From the NCBI RefSeq assembly GCF_016714285.1, contig NZ_JADJNN010000035.1:221188-285187 (forward strand): DNA of 64,000 bases, in the 5' to 3' direction. The first letter of the stretch is position 1; every line of letters starts with the position of its first letter. A program made the translations under genes and the position numbers. This document shows, one piece after another, positions 1-9,193 of the stretch. The stretch is from Nannocystis sp. (GTDB lineage Bacteria; Myxococcota_A; Polyangia; Nannocystales; Nannocystaceae). The notes under the pieces are model-generated. The model searched no databases. It saw only the letters and a list, made by a program, of their open reading frames with translations, and was not told the origin of the DNA.

Positions 1-2608
1 TCGCCGCCCGGTGCACACGCTGGTCGCCGCGATCGCCCGCGCCCGCGAGGTCGACGAGGAGGCCCTGCAGCGCGCCAGCGCCACCCCGCTGGCCTTCGCC
101 GGCGCCCTCGCCGACGCCCGGGCCACCCACGGCACCCTGCTCTTCGTCGACCAGCTCGAGGAGCTCATCACCCTCGCCTCGCCGACCGACGCCGCGACCG
201 CGGCCGAGATGCTCGGCGTGATCGCCCGCGGCGTCCCGCGCCTGCGCCTGATCGCCACCGTGCGCGGCGACTTCCTGACCCGCGTCGCGCCGCTGCCCGG
301 ACTCGGCGACGAGCTGCTGCGCGGGCTCTACTTCCTGTACCCGCTGTCCCCCGCCGGCGTGCGCCAGGCCATCGTCGGGCCGGCCCAGGCCCGCGGGGTC
401 CGCTTCGAGTCCGAGGCGATGATCCAGCAGCTGGTCACCGCCGGCATCGAGGGCAGCCTGCCGCTGCTGCAGTTCGCGCTGTCCGAGCTGTGGGAGGCCC
501 GCGCCAGCGACAGCTCGACGATCGCAGTCGCCGCGCTCACCAAGATCGGCGGGGTCTCGGGCGCCCTGGCCCGCCACGCCGAGGGCGTGCTGGCCCGGCT
601 CACCCCGCTGCAGCGCCGCGCCGCCCGCTCGCTGCTCCTGCGCCTCATCACCATCGAGGAGACCCGCGCGAGCCTCAACTACGACGAGCTCGCGGTCGAC
701 GGCGACGACGCGCGCATCGCCCTCGACGCGCTGCTCGACGCCCGCCTGCTGCTGATCCGCGACCTCGCCGAGGGCCCGCCCGTCTACGAGATCGCCCACG
801 AGGCCCTGATCCGCGGCTGGGTCAGCCTGCAGGTCTGGCTCAACGAGAAGACCGAGAGCCGCCAGACCTACCACCGCCTCGAACACGCCGCCGGCGAGTG
901 GGACCGCCTCGGCCGCCCGCCGCACGGGCTGTGGAGCGCGCGCCAGCAGGACGAGGCCCGCCGCATCGATCCTCGCAACCTGCGCGCGCACGAGGCCGCC
1001 TTCCTCGCCGCCAGCGCGGCCTTCCACCACCGGGCCCGCCGCCTCCGCCTCGGGCTCATGTTCGGTGCGCCGCTGCTGATCGCCCTCGGCGTGGTCGTCG
1101 CCCTGCTGATCCTCCGCGCCGCGCTGCAGCGCGAGGTCGACGATCAGCTCGCCGCCTCGCGCCAGCTCATCGCCGAGGCCCAGGCGATCGACCGCGAGGT
1201 CGAGGCCCACCGCACGGCCGCCTTCGCGGCCTTCGAGCGCGGCGACGAGGCCGACGGCGAGGCCGCGTGGCACCTGGCCGTCCGCGCTGCCCCCGGCGTC
1301 CAGCTCCTCCTGGTCCGCGCCGCCAGCCGCCTGGAGACCGCCCACGGCCTCGACAGCGCCCGCGACGACGTGCGCCGCGCCCTCGCCGACGTGCTGGTCG
1401 ATCAGGCCACGCTCGCCGAACGAGACCACGACCCCGCGCTCGTCGAGGCGCTGCTGCTGCGCGTCGCGGTGCACGACACCGACGGCACGCGGATGACCCG
1501 CTGGCGGGCCCCGGCGCGGGTCGACCTCCGCAGCGAACCCGCCGGCGCCCGCGTCCACGCCGCCCGCTACGAGCGCGACAGCGAGGGCCGGCTCCACCTC
1601 GGCGCCGCCCAGGACCTCGGCGTCACGCCGCTCACGGGCCGCGAGCTCGCGCCCGGCTCATATCTCTGGACGATCGCCGCCGACGGCCGCGCCGAGCTGC
1701 GCTATCCGGTGCTGCTGCACCGCGGCGAGCACTTCAGCGAGACGCTCGACCTCCCGACCAGCGACCAGATCCCGGCCGGCTATGTCTATATTCCGCCCGG
1801 GCGCTTCCTGGTCGGCAGCGCCGCCGACGAGGATCTGCGCCGCAGCTTCTTCACCGCCACCCCATTGCACGAGAGTCGCGGCGAGGGCTACCTCATCGCC
1901 CGCGAGGAGACCACCTACGGCGATTGGCTCGCCTTCCTCGAGTCGCTGCCGCCGGACGAGCAATTGCGACGCAGCGGCCGACGCGAGGGCGCCGTGTTCC
2001 TCTCGGCGCCGCTGCTCACGCGCGATGACGACGGCTGGAAGATCGAGCTGCGCCGCGGCGCCGCGGTCCAGCGCGCCGGCTTCGGCCAGCCGATCCGCAT
2101 CCCCAAGCGCAAGCACCACGCCGAGCAGGACTGGCTGCGCTGGCCGATCACCGGCATCAATTGGGACGACGCCCAGGCATACCTGGGGTGGCTATCCCTC
2201 ACCGGTGCGGTCCCCGGAGCCCGCTTTTGTAGCGAGTTCGAATGGGAGCGAGCCGCCCGCGGCGCCGATGGACGCGACTTCCCCACCGGCGACGACATCG
2301 ACCCCGGCGAGGCCAACTACGACGAGCGCCACGCCCGTGACCCGGAGGCGATCGGCCCCGAGGAGATCGGGAGCAACCCCGATATCATCAGCCCCTTCGG
2401 CCTCCACGACACCGCAGGCAACGTCTGGGAGTGGGCCTCGCCGATCGACGGGGGCGCGGTCAAGGTCGTCCGCGGCGGCTCGTTCTACCACGGCGAGGTC
2501 GCAGCGCGGGCCGTCAACCGCTCGCGCCTCGACGGCAGCTTCGCCGACGGCACCATCGGCCTGCGCGTGTGTGCCCCCCTACATGTCCGCGGGTCCACTG
2601 CCCCCTAG
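1..2608 (+). CDS. STAND ATPase / formylglycine-generating-enzyme fusion, 5' end outside window
   Basis: The open frame runs in from the left edge, so the N terminus (probably including the Walker A motif and perhaps a Ser/Thr kinase domain, as in related myxobacterial proteins) is missing. Visible from the first GTG at 11: a Walker B-like LLFVDQLEEL near residue 43 followed by the helical STAND (nSTAND1-type) region to about residue 280, one membrane segment at about 346-367, and a C-terminal FGE/SUMF1-like domain at about 590-860 with YIPPGRFLVGS, WPITGINWDDAQAYLGW, CSEFEWERAARG, GNVWEWA and VVRGGSF. The FGE-like fold in such fusions often serves as a binding or sensor module rather than a sulfatase activator. 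The likely role is regulatory signalling at the inner membrane; substrate unknown. Domain calls are confident, function is not. Confidence 0.85.
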   Translation, partial: RRPVHTLVAAIARAREVDEEALQRASATPLAFAGALADARATHGTLLFVDQLEELITLASPTDAATAAEMLGVIARGVPRLRLIATVRGDFLTRVAPLPGLGDELLRGLYFLYPLSPAGVRQAIVGPAQARGVRFESEAMIQQLVTAGIEGSLPLLQFALSELWEARASDSSTIAVAALTKIGGVSGALARHAEGVLARLTPLQRRAARSLLLRLITIEETRASLNYDELAVDGDDARIALDALLDARLLLIRDLAEGPPVYEIAHEALIRGWVSLQVWLNEKTESRQTYHRLEHAAGEWDRLGRPPHGLWSARQQDEARRIDPRNLRAHEAAFLAASAAFHHRARRLRLGLMFGAPLLIALGVVVALLILRAALQREVDDQLAASRQLIAEAQAIDREVEAHRTAAFAAFERGDEADGEAAWHLAVRAAPGVQLLLVRAASRLETAHGLDSARDDVRRALADVLVDQATLAERDHDPALVEALLLRVAVHDTDGTRMTRWRAPARVDLRSEPAGARVHAARYERDSEGRLHLGAAQDLGVTPLTGRELAPGSYLWTIAADGRAELRYPVLLHRGEHFSETLDLPTSDQIPAGYVYIPPGRFLVGSAADEDLRRSFFTATPLHESRGEGYLIAREETTYGDWLAFLESLPPDEQLRRSGRREGAVFLSAPLLTRDDDGWKIELRRGAAVQRAGFGQPIRIPKRKHHAEQDWLRWPITGINWDDAQAYLGWLSLTGAVPGARFCSEFEWERAARGADGRDFPTGDDIDPGEANYDERHARDPEAIGPEEIGSNPDIISPFGLHDTAGNVWEWASPIDGGAVKVVRGGSFYHGEVAARAVNRSRLDGSFADGTIGLRVCAPLHVRGSTAP

Positions 2609-2638
2609 CCCGCTTGCGACAATGCCAACATTGCACGA

Positions 2639-2666
2639 CACATTCGGCCGCGCGACGCCGAATGTG
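2639..2666. terminator. 10-bp hairpin downstream of the STAND-FGE gene
   Basis: CACATTCGGC at 2639-2648 is the exact reverse complement of GCCGAATGTG at 2657-2666, with an 8-base loop. It lies 31 bases after the stop of the STAND-FGE gene and about 80 bases before the next start. There is no T tract, so it may be a terminator of the non-T type or an operator for the following gene. Confidence 0.45.
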
Positions 2667-2747
2667 CACGATAAGATTTAGTCGCCGAGGCCTTGCGCAC
2701 GCGTACAACTAGCGTGTATTGTCTGATCCATGGCAAGGGAGGTCTTG

Positions 2748-3796
2748 ATGCAGTCAATGACGAAGATTGTGGCGTCGGTGATGCTCGCCTCTTTCGCAGG
2801 GGTCACCGGGGGATGCGACGAATCCTCGTCCGACGGAGCCTCGGTCGATCTGCGCACGCAGAAGAAGAACGCCCCCGCGCTCAACGGATCGAGCCTCAAC
2901 GGCTCCAGCCTCAACGGCTTCTCGCTGAACGGCTTCACCGTCAACGGCTTCACCGTCAACGGCTTCACCGTCAACGGCTTCACCGTCAACGGCTTCACCG
3001 TCAACGGCTCGCTGCTCTCCGGCCTGGTGTGGGTCGAAGGCAACCCGCAGCCGATCGCCGGCGACGAGCTGATCGGCGCCAAGATGGTGATGGAGAACGG
3101 CGAGAAGACCTTCATCCTCACCTTCGACGACATCCGCCTCGACGCCCAGAACCCCGCCGGCGACGTATACCTGTACGATGTCAGCGTATATGACACCGAG
3201 AACGAGGTCATGGTCCCCCTCTGCCAGTACAACGGCGACGCGGTCCCGGCGATCCTGATGGTCAACCACTGGGACATGGAGACCGGCGACCGCATCGACG
3301 ACTCGTCCGTCGTCACATTCGCCTGCCGCGGCGGCGCGATCGCCAAGTGCGTGGATTGGGGCTACCGCCCGTGGGCCACCGCGACCGAGTGCGACCCCGA
3401 GCTCGGCACCTGCTCGGAGATCTCGCTCATCGACCACCACCAGGCCTGCACCCGCATGGTCCGCGCCGACTACTGCGGCGACGGCGTGCCGCACACCGTC
3501 AACGGCACCCTGGTCGACGTCTACGACCGCCTGAGCCCGTCGATCCAGAGCCAGGCGACCGCGAATCACCCGGAGTGGGGCGTCGAGGCCGAGTGGGGCC
3601 CCGACGGTGCCCTGTGCGCCGGCACCTCGCTGCGCCTGCAGCACCTCGACGAGCTCGGCATCTCCTACGAATACCCGTCCTGCCTCGACGAGCTGCAGGA
3701 CCAGCCCGATTGCGGCAGCTTCCCGCATCCCGCGGCGCCCGCACCGGCAACTCGTACTGCGGCGCCTTCGGCACCGATCCCAAGAGCTGCGGCTGA
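2748..3796 (+). CDS. ADYC-domain lipoprotein with LNG repeats (one frameshift)
   Basis: Secreted lipoprotein: a short hydrophobic leader ends in GVTGGC with the lipidated Cys near residue 23. ATG 2748 is chosen over ATG 2730 because GGGAGG sits 5-6 bases upstream of it. Residues 45-87 are pentapeptide-like LNGxS/VNGFT repeats; the rest is a Cys-containing domain with the RADYCGDG motif near residue 240 that names the ADYC family of myxobacteria. Function of the family is unknown. The frame is lost near 3730-3745: the continuing frame has a natural end (GNSYCGAFGTDPKSCG, stop at 3796), which needs one added base, making 349 residues. I treat this as a likely sequencing deletion in a GC run. 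The copper monooxygenase-like lipoprotein follows on the same strand. Confidence 0.8.
2931..3005 (+). repeat. Five exact 15-bp tandem units inside the ADYC gene
   Basis: GGCTTCACCGTCAAC is repeated five times without a change, encoding GFTVN, and is flanked by diverged copies coding LNGSS and LNGFS. Identical codons across five units point to recent slippage expansion; the unit length keeps the frame. Confidence 0.9.
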
Positions 3797-3980
3797 CCGA
3801 TCTGCGGCGAGCGCCACCCCAGGGCGCTCGCCGCAGGTCGGCAGCGACCTCGCCCCGGGCTCGAGCACACGACCGCCAGCGAGCCCTCACCCCGGCGCGT
3901 GCGGACGCGCGGAGCTCCGGCGCCCCGGCCCCCGGGCGAGCGCTGTATGCTGCGACCGTCGTCCGCCTCGAGGTCTCCGC

Positions 3981-5420
3981 ATGCCCCTCACTCCGTTGCG
4001 CGCCCTGCCCCTCGCCCTCGTCCTCGCCGCCTGTGGACCCGACACCGGCGACGACACCGGCGCGCCTGCCAGCACCGGCGACCCCAGCACCACCCAGCAC
4101 AGCACCAGCGGCGACGCGCCCACCAGCGGCGACGCCAGCACCGGCGAACCCAGCACCGGCGAGCCCGTCGGCGTCACCTACTATCGCGACATCAAGCCGC
4201 TGCTCGACGCCCGCTGCGTACAGTGTCACAGCGCCGGCAACATCGCCCCCTTCGCGCTGACCACCCACGCCGAGGCGGCCCCCTTCGCCGCCATGCTCAG
4301 CGCCGCCGCCGACGCGGGGACCATGCCGCCCTGGCCGCCCGACCCCGCCTGTCGCGCCTACGCCCACGACGTCACGCTGACGCCCGAGCAACGCGACCTC
4401 CTGCGCGAATGGACCGAGCTGGGCGCCCCGGCCGGCGACCCCGCGAGCGAGCCGCCCGGTGACGACACCCCGGGCGACGACGTCGTCTACGACGTCGAGC
4501 TGCAATTGCCGGCTCCATATCTACCGACGATCACCCCCGACGAGTATCGCTGCTTCCTGCTCGACTGGCCGAAGGCCGAGGACACCTTCGTGACGGCGCT
4601 CGACGTGGTGCCCGGCGAGCGGCAGATCGTCCACCACGTGATCACCTACGCGATCGAGCCGCAGGACGTCGACGCCTACCACGCGCTCGAGGACGCCGAC
4701 CCGGACCCCGGCTACGTGTGCTACGGCGGCCCCGGTGCGAGCGCGGAGTCGGTGTACCGCGTGCCCTGGCTGAGCGCGTGGGCCCCCGGCACGCCCGGCG
4801 GCGCCATGCCAGCGGGCACCGGCCTCCGGGTCCAGCCCGGCTCCGTGATCGCCGTGCAGATGCACTACCACGGCCTCCCGGGCGCCAAGGCCGATCAGTC
4901 GAAGATCCGCATCCGCACCGCCAGCAAGGTCGACCGCCCCGCGGTCATCATGCCCTTCACCAACCTCGACTGGGTCCTCGGCAGCGAGCCCATGCACATC
5001 CCCGCGGGCGACCCCGACGTCATGCTCTCCCACGAGCTCGACATCACCCCGTACCTCACCTTCCTGTTCCCCAAGGGCCCCTTCAAGGGCACCGAGCCCT
5101 TCGTCGTCCACGCCGCCGGCACCCACCAGCACACGCTCGGGACCAAGAACAAGCTATCGGTGGTGCGCAAGGGCGGCACGGGCGACGAGTGCCTGCTCGA
5201 GATCCCCCGCTGGGACTTCAACTGGCAGGGCACCTACCCGTTCGCCGCGACCGCCACGGTCCACCCGGGCGACCGCCTGCGCCTCGAGTGCCACTGGGAC
5301 AACTCGGCCGCGAACCAGCCGGTCGTCGACGGCGTGCAGCAGCCCGCGAAGGACCTCGGCTGGGGCGAGGGCACCGGCGACGAGATGTGCCTCGGCATGC
5401 TCTACGTGACCGCGCAGTGA
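3981..5420 (+). CDS. Copper type II monooxygenase-like lipoprotein with c-type haem motif
   Basis: 479-residue lipoprotein: lipobox LVLAAC with Cys18, then a Thr/Ser/Gly/Glu/Asp linker to about residue 60, then a cytochrome-like segment with one CVQCH haem motif near residue 78. The remainder resembles the ascorbate-dependent copper type II monooxygenases (peptidylglycine alpha-hydroxylating type): histidine motifs HHVITY near 217, MHYHG near 293, HQHTLG near 382 and a C-terminal CHWDN near 437. Family knowledge suggests copper- and haem-dependent oxidation at the cell surface; the substrate is unknown. ATG 3981 gives a proper lipoprotein signal; the long frame seen upstream is a shadow of the preceding gene. 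It converges with the next gene, with only 4 bases between the stops. Confidence 0.78.
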   Translation: MPLTPLRALPLALVLAACGPDTGDDTGAPASTGDPSTTQHSTSGDAPTSGDASTGEPSTGEPVGVTYYRDIKPLLDARCVQCHSAGNIAPFALTTHAEAAPFAAMLSAAADAGTMPPWPPDPACRAYAHDVTLTPEQRDLLREWTELGAPAGDPASEPPGDDTPGDDVVYDVELQLPAPYLPTITPDEYRCFLLDWPKAEDTFVTALDVVPGERQIVHHVITYAIEPQDVDAYHALEDADPDPGYVCYGGPGASAESVYRVPWLSAWAPGTPGGAMPAGTGLRVQPGSVIAVQMHYHGLPGAKADQSKIRIRTASKVDRPAVIMPFTNLDWVLGSEPMHIPAGDPDVMLSHELDITPYLTFLFPKGPFKGTEPFVVHAAGTHQHTLGTKNKLSVVRKGGTGDECLLEIPRWDFNWQGTYPFAATATVHPGDRLRLECHWDNSAANQPVVDGVQQPAKDLGWGEGTGDEMCLGMLYVTAQ

Positions 5421-5424
5421 CAGG

Positions 5425-6279
5425 TCACCCGCGGCGACGCCGACGGGTCGCCACCAGCACGACGAAGCCGAGGCCCATCGCCCCGGCGAGGTTCATGTCG
5501 CCGCCGTCGGCGCTGCAGTTGCAGGTGACCTGGCCCTCGGCCATGCAGCTGTTGCCGCTGCACGACGCGCTGCCGTCGGCCTGAATGTTGAAGATCGCCT
5601 TCAGCGCCGCGATGCACTCCTCGAGCTGGCTCCCGGTGTCGACATACTGCCCGTCACAGAACAGCGCCCCCTCCGGCTTCTCGCACTGGGCCTTGCAGCC
5701 GCCCGTCAGCTTGGCCTCGCAATCCACGTAGCCGTCGGCCTGGCAGTCGATCTGACAGTCGACGTTCGCCTCGGCGCGGCACGATCCGCTGCAGCTCGCC
5801 TCGCACTTGGCCGAGCAGTCGGCCTCGGCCGGCGTCACCTTGCAGCTCGCGTCGCACTCGCCGGTGCAGCTCGCCGAGCACGAGGCCTCGCACTCGCCGC
5901 GGTTGCCCGCCGCCGCGCAGTGGCCCGAGCAGTCGGCGCTGCAGTCGGCCTGGCACGACGCGGTGCAGTTGAACTCGGCCGGCTTCACCTCGCACTGGGC
6001 GCTGCAGTCCGCCTGACAGCTGCCGGTGCACGACGCCTCCGCGCTGACGTCACACGCACCCTGACAGCTCGCGCTGAGCTCCGCGGCGCAGGCCGCCTCG
6101 ACGTACACCGGCTCGCACTGCGCCGTGCAGCCGCCCTCGACCTCGACCACACAGTCGGCCGAGGCCTCGACGTGAATGTTGCCGCACGCCGCGAGGCTGG
6201 CCGCCGCAGCCTCACCGACGAAGAAGAAGGGAGCGGCCAGCGCGAGGGCGCCGATGACAATCTGGGAGATACGTCGCAT
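5425..6279 (-). CDS. Secreted cysteine-rich repeat protein with C-terminal anchor
   Basis: 284 residues from ATG at 6279, which has AAGGAA about 5 bases upstream. A signal peptide (ALALAAPFFFVGEAAAA) is followed by about 200 residues of spaced cysteines in repeats of the form CTGSCQADCSAQC / CSAKCEASCSGSC, rich in Ala, Glu and Ser. The C terminus has CNC, a short hydrophobic stretch and RRRRRG, which resembles the MYXO-CTERM sorting tail. The family is unnamed. The even cysteine spacing suggests either disulphide-rich rods or metal binding; this is inference. It converges with the copper monooxygenase-like gene and lies downstream of a second anchored protein on the same strand. Confidence 0.72.
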   Translation of the reverse strand: MRRISQIVIGALALAAPFFFVGEAAAASLAACGNIHVEASADCVVEVEGGCTAQCEPVYVEAACAAELSASCQGACDVSAEASCTGSCQADCSAQCEVKPAEFNCTASCQADCSADCSGHCAAAGNRGECEASCSASCTGECDASCKVTPAEADCSAKCEASCSGSCRAEANVDCQIDCQADGYVDCEAKLTGGCKAQCEKPEGALFCDGQYVDTGSQLEECIAALKAIFNIQADGSASCSGNSCMAEGQVTCNCSADGGDMNLAGAMGLGFVVLVATRRRRRG

Positions 6280-6460
6280 GGGGGTTCCTTGAAGTGGGAC
6301 AGGCTTGCCACGGATCGCCGCGATGCGCAGCGGGAGCCCCGGCGACCCCATGGTGCCCGAGCCCACGCCGTCTGCGAAGCCACCGCACACGCACCGACCC
6401 GGCCGGCTCCAGCGGCCACACCCGCCGCTCCGCAGCCCGCGCCCGGCTCCCGCCTCCGCC

Positions 6461-7606
6461 TCACGCGCGACGGCGACGCCGCAACCCCGCGAGCACGAGC
6501 ACCCCGGGCAGCGCCCACGGACCCGGCGCCCCGCCGCCGACGCAGCCGCAGCCCTTCTCGCCCGGCTCCGCCTCGCCCGCGCTCCCACCCGAGCCGCCGC
6601 TCCCGTCCGAGCCCGCGCTGTCCGAGCCGCCCTCGGTGGGCGTCCCCGTCTCGCCCCCAGGCGGCCACGGCGTGCACATGTTCGGGTCCCACGCGTCGCC
6701 CATCGCATTCACCGCGCAGGTCTGGAGCGGCTCGCTGCACGTGATCGCTAGCGTCGGATCGAGACTCTGCGGCCCGAGCTGCGACGCCACGGCGTCCCCA
6801 TGACACTGCTTGTCCGTCGTCAGCGTCGCGCCGGTGCCGAGGTTCGTCACCACGACCTCCGTACAAAACGGCGCGCTCGCCTGCCACCCGAGCTGCGGAC
6901 TCAGCGTGCTCGCGACCACGACGCCGTCGACCTTCAGCGAGTAGGCCAACATCGCCGCGGTGCCGATCGGCAACATCGGCGCGATCGGCAGCTGCACGTC
7001 GAGCCAGCCCGTCCCCTGCGTCGGCGCGCACTGGCCCTCCGGATAGTCGACGCTGTCCCCACCGCAATCGTTGAAGCTCGTGCCCGGCACCACACCCTCG
7101 CAGCACACCAGCGTGTCGAGGCCGACGATCTGCGTCGTGCTCACCACCTCCATCGGCGTCAGCGACGGCGGCGTCAGCGGGACCGCGGCACCGCCGTCGG
7201 ACATGAACTCGAAGTCCAGCAGCAGATCCTCGCCGCAGTAGTCGAGGTCGTCCGGATTGTCGAGCGTGCCCATCACCTTGTACATACCGGCGACCAGCGG
7301 CGCGTCCGGCCGCCACACCAGCACGCCTGTGAGCCCCGGGGCCTCGAGCGCACCCGCGACCGGCGTCGCGTCCAGCGTCACCGTCAACGCGACCTTGTCG
7401 AGCCACGCCGCCGGGTCGCCCGGGTTGGCGCCCTGCAACACCAGCACGCCGTCGCCCGGGATCAGCGACGCGTTGACCGGCGCCAGGGTCTGCCACAGGT
7501 CGGCCTGGTAGCAGGGGTCCGGGTCGCACGCCGCGGCCTCGGCGGGTCGGAGGATCAACGCGCTCGCGACGAGCAGCGCGGGGGCGAGACAGATGCGGGG
7601 CGTCAT
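6461..7606 (-). CDS. MYXO-CTERM sorted surface protein, function unknown
   Basis: 381 residues: a signal peptide (residues 1-25, ending AEAAA), a largely beta-looking extracellular region with several cysteine pairs (CDPDPCYQ, LVCCEGV, NDCGGD), a Gly/Ser/Glu linker, and a classic MYXO-CTERM tail: GCGCVGGG, a short hydrophobic helix and RRRRRA at the end. Proteins with this tail are processed and exported to the myxobacterial surface. The catalytic function is not recognisable. ATG 7606 is the first start and places the signal at the N terminus. The gene is divergent from the VWA lipoprotein, with 75 bases between the starts. Confidence 0.75.
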   Translation of the reverse strand: MTPRICLAPALLVASALILRPAEAAACDPDPCYQADLWQTLAPVNASLIPGDGVLVLQGANPGDPAAWLDKVALTVTLDATPVAGALEAPGLTGVLVWRPDAPLVAGMYKVMGTLDNPDDLDYCGEDLLLDFEFMSDGGAAVPLTPPSLTPMEVVSTTQIVGLDTLVCCEGVVPGTSFNDCGGDSVDYPEGQCAPTQGTGWLDVQLPIAPMLPIGTAAMLAYSLKVDGVVVASTLSPQLGWQASAPFCTEVVVTNLGTGATLTTDKQCHGDAVASQLGPQSLDPTLAITCSEPLQTCAVNAMGDAWDPNMCTPWPPGGETGTPTEGGSDSAGSDGSGGSGGSAGEAEPGEKGCGCVGGGAPGPWALPGVLVLAGLRRRRRA

Positions 7607-7681
7607 CGTCGCGATGCTACCGCATCACCGGCCTGTAAGGCCCCCAGGGACCCCGTCGTTCTCAGGCCCGGACCCGCCGAC

Positions 7682-9169
7682 ATGACCGCCCGCCGCCTCA
7701 ATCATTACACCTCTGGCCTCCTCAGCGCGGGCTTGCTCGCCCTCGCCATGCTCACCGGCTGCAAGCCGGCCCACGTCGAGATCAAGCCGCCCGACCCGAT
7801 CGTCGCCACCCCGCCCGCCGCCGACCCCGGCGTCGTCGACCTCAGCTCCGCCCTCGCCCACAAGCTCATCGCCGCCGACGCGGCCGGCGAGATCCAGGTC
7901 CGCCTGCGCATCGACGGCGGCAAGCTGGCCCACAGCAAGCGCCCGCCGATCAACGTCGTCCTGGTGATGGACAGCTCCGGCTCGATGGAGGGCGAGGCGA
8001 TCGCCGACGCCCGCCAGGCCGCGCTCGCCCTCGTCGACGGCCTCAGCGACGGCGACCACCTCGCCGTCGTCACCTTCGACTCGCAGGCCCGCGTGCTGGT
8101 CCCATCGACCGCGATCGACACGAAGACCCGCGCCGACGCCCGCGCCCGCGTCGAGACCATGGCCGCCCACGGCACCACCGACCTCGCCGGCGGCCTCGCC
8201 CTCGGCCTCGCCGAGGCCGGCCGCGGCTACCTCAACGACGGCGTCAACCGCCTGGTCCTCCTCAGCGACGGCGTCCCCAACGACGATACCCAGGTCGCCA
8301 ACCTCGCCCAGCAGGCCGCCGGCATGCGCGTCGCCATCACCGCCCTGGGCCTCGGCCTCGAGTACAACGAGACCCTCCTCGCCGCCCTCGCCCGGCAATC
8401 CGGGGGCAAGTTCCACTTCATCGAGGACTCCGACCAGGTCGCCGCCGTGTTCCACGACGAGGTCCTGCGCCTCGAGCGGGTCGTCGCCAAGAACCTCGCC
8501 CTCACCCTCCTGCCCGGCCCCGGCGTCACCATCGTCGGCGTGCTCGGCCACAGCGGCGCCGCCACCGGCAACCGCGGCCTCAGCCTCGGCCTCGGCGACC
8601 TCGGCGAGGCCAGCCACCGCGACCTCATCGTCCAGCTGCGCGTCGGCCCGCACCGCGCCGGCGCCTCGCTCGAGCTGATGGACGCCGTCCTCGGCTTCCA
8701 GGACGCCGTCGCCGGCGCCGGCCAGCTCGAGCGCCGCGTCTTCGTCAGCGCCAGGACCAGCGGCGACGCCCAGGCCGTCGCCGCCAGCCGCGACCTCGAG
8801 GTCGAGCGACAGATCGCCCGCGCCCTCGCCGACGCCGCCACCCTCGACGCGATCGCCCTCGCCCGTCAGGGCCAGCTCGCCGCCGCCATCGCCGTCATCG
8901 ACCGCGCCGAGCCGCTCGCCCGCGGCGACGCCAACCAGCTGGGCGACGACGAGCTGCGCACCCAGGCCGACGGCCTCGTCAAGCTGCGCAAGGCCCTCCC
9001 CACCCTCGGCCCCGCGCCCCAGCCCATGCCGGCCCCGAGCCAACCCCTCGCCCCCAACGCCCGCGAGCCGGTCGCCGCGATGGGCTCCACGGTCAGCGCC
9101 CCCGTCGACGCCACCGCCACCGTCAAGCGCTCCCACGGCCGCGCCATGCGGCGCCTGCAAGGCGAGTAG
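7682..9169 (+). CDS. VWA-domain lipoprotein
   Basis: 495 residues. The leader ends LALAMLTGC with the lipid Cys at 27. A von Willebrand factor A domain follows (about residues 80-270) with an intact MIDAS motif DSSGSM near residue 97, the supporting threonine in GTTDLAGG and the LLSDGVPND strand. A C-terminal region of about 200 residues contains a helical segment and a Pro/Ala-rich tail. VWA domains bind metal and protein partners; relatives in myxobacteria are membrane-anchored adhesion or chaperone-like proteins. The start ATG 7682 is selected because upstream sequence in the frame has no signal peptide. It ends 24 bases from the stop of the converging SIR2-STAND-TPR gene. Confidence 0.8.
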   Translation: MTARRLNHYTSGLLSAGLLALAMLTGCKPAHVEIKPPDPIVATPPAADPGVVDLSSALAHKLIAADAAGEIQVRLRIDGGKLAHSKRPPINVVLVMDSSGSMEGEAIADARQAALALVDGLSDGDHLAVVTFDSQARVLVPSTAIDTKTRADARARVETMAAHGTTDLAGGLALGLAEAGRGYLNDGVNRLVLLSDGVPNDDTQVANLAQQAAGMRVAITALGLGLEYNETLLAALARQSGGKFHFIEDSDQVAAVFHDEVLRLERVVAKNLALTLLPGPGVTIVGVLGHSGAATGNRGLSLGLGDLGEASHRDLIVQLRVGPHRAGASLELMDAVLGFQDAVAGAGQLERRVFVSARTSGDAQAVAASRDLEVERQIARALADAATLDAIALARQGQLAAAIAVIDRAEPLARGDANQLGDDELRTQADGLVKLRKALPTLGPAPQPMPAPSQPLAPNAREPVAAMGSTVSAPVDATATVKRSHGRAMRRLQGE

Positions 9170-9193
9170 CCGCACCTGTCCCCCAGGACAATA

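Noticed and set aside
2754..4505. 583-codon minus-strand frame opposite the ADYC gene
   Set aside because: Codon mirror of the plus-strand genes in high-GC DNA; Val/Gly/Ala/Asp-rich with no motif, and the plus strand carries clear family signatures.
7625..9175. 516-codon minus-strand frame opposite the VWA gene
   Set aside because: Gly/Asp/Glu/Val shadow of the VWA reading frame; no start signal or domain.
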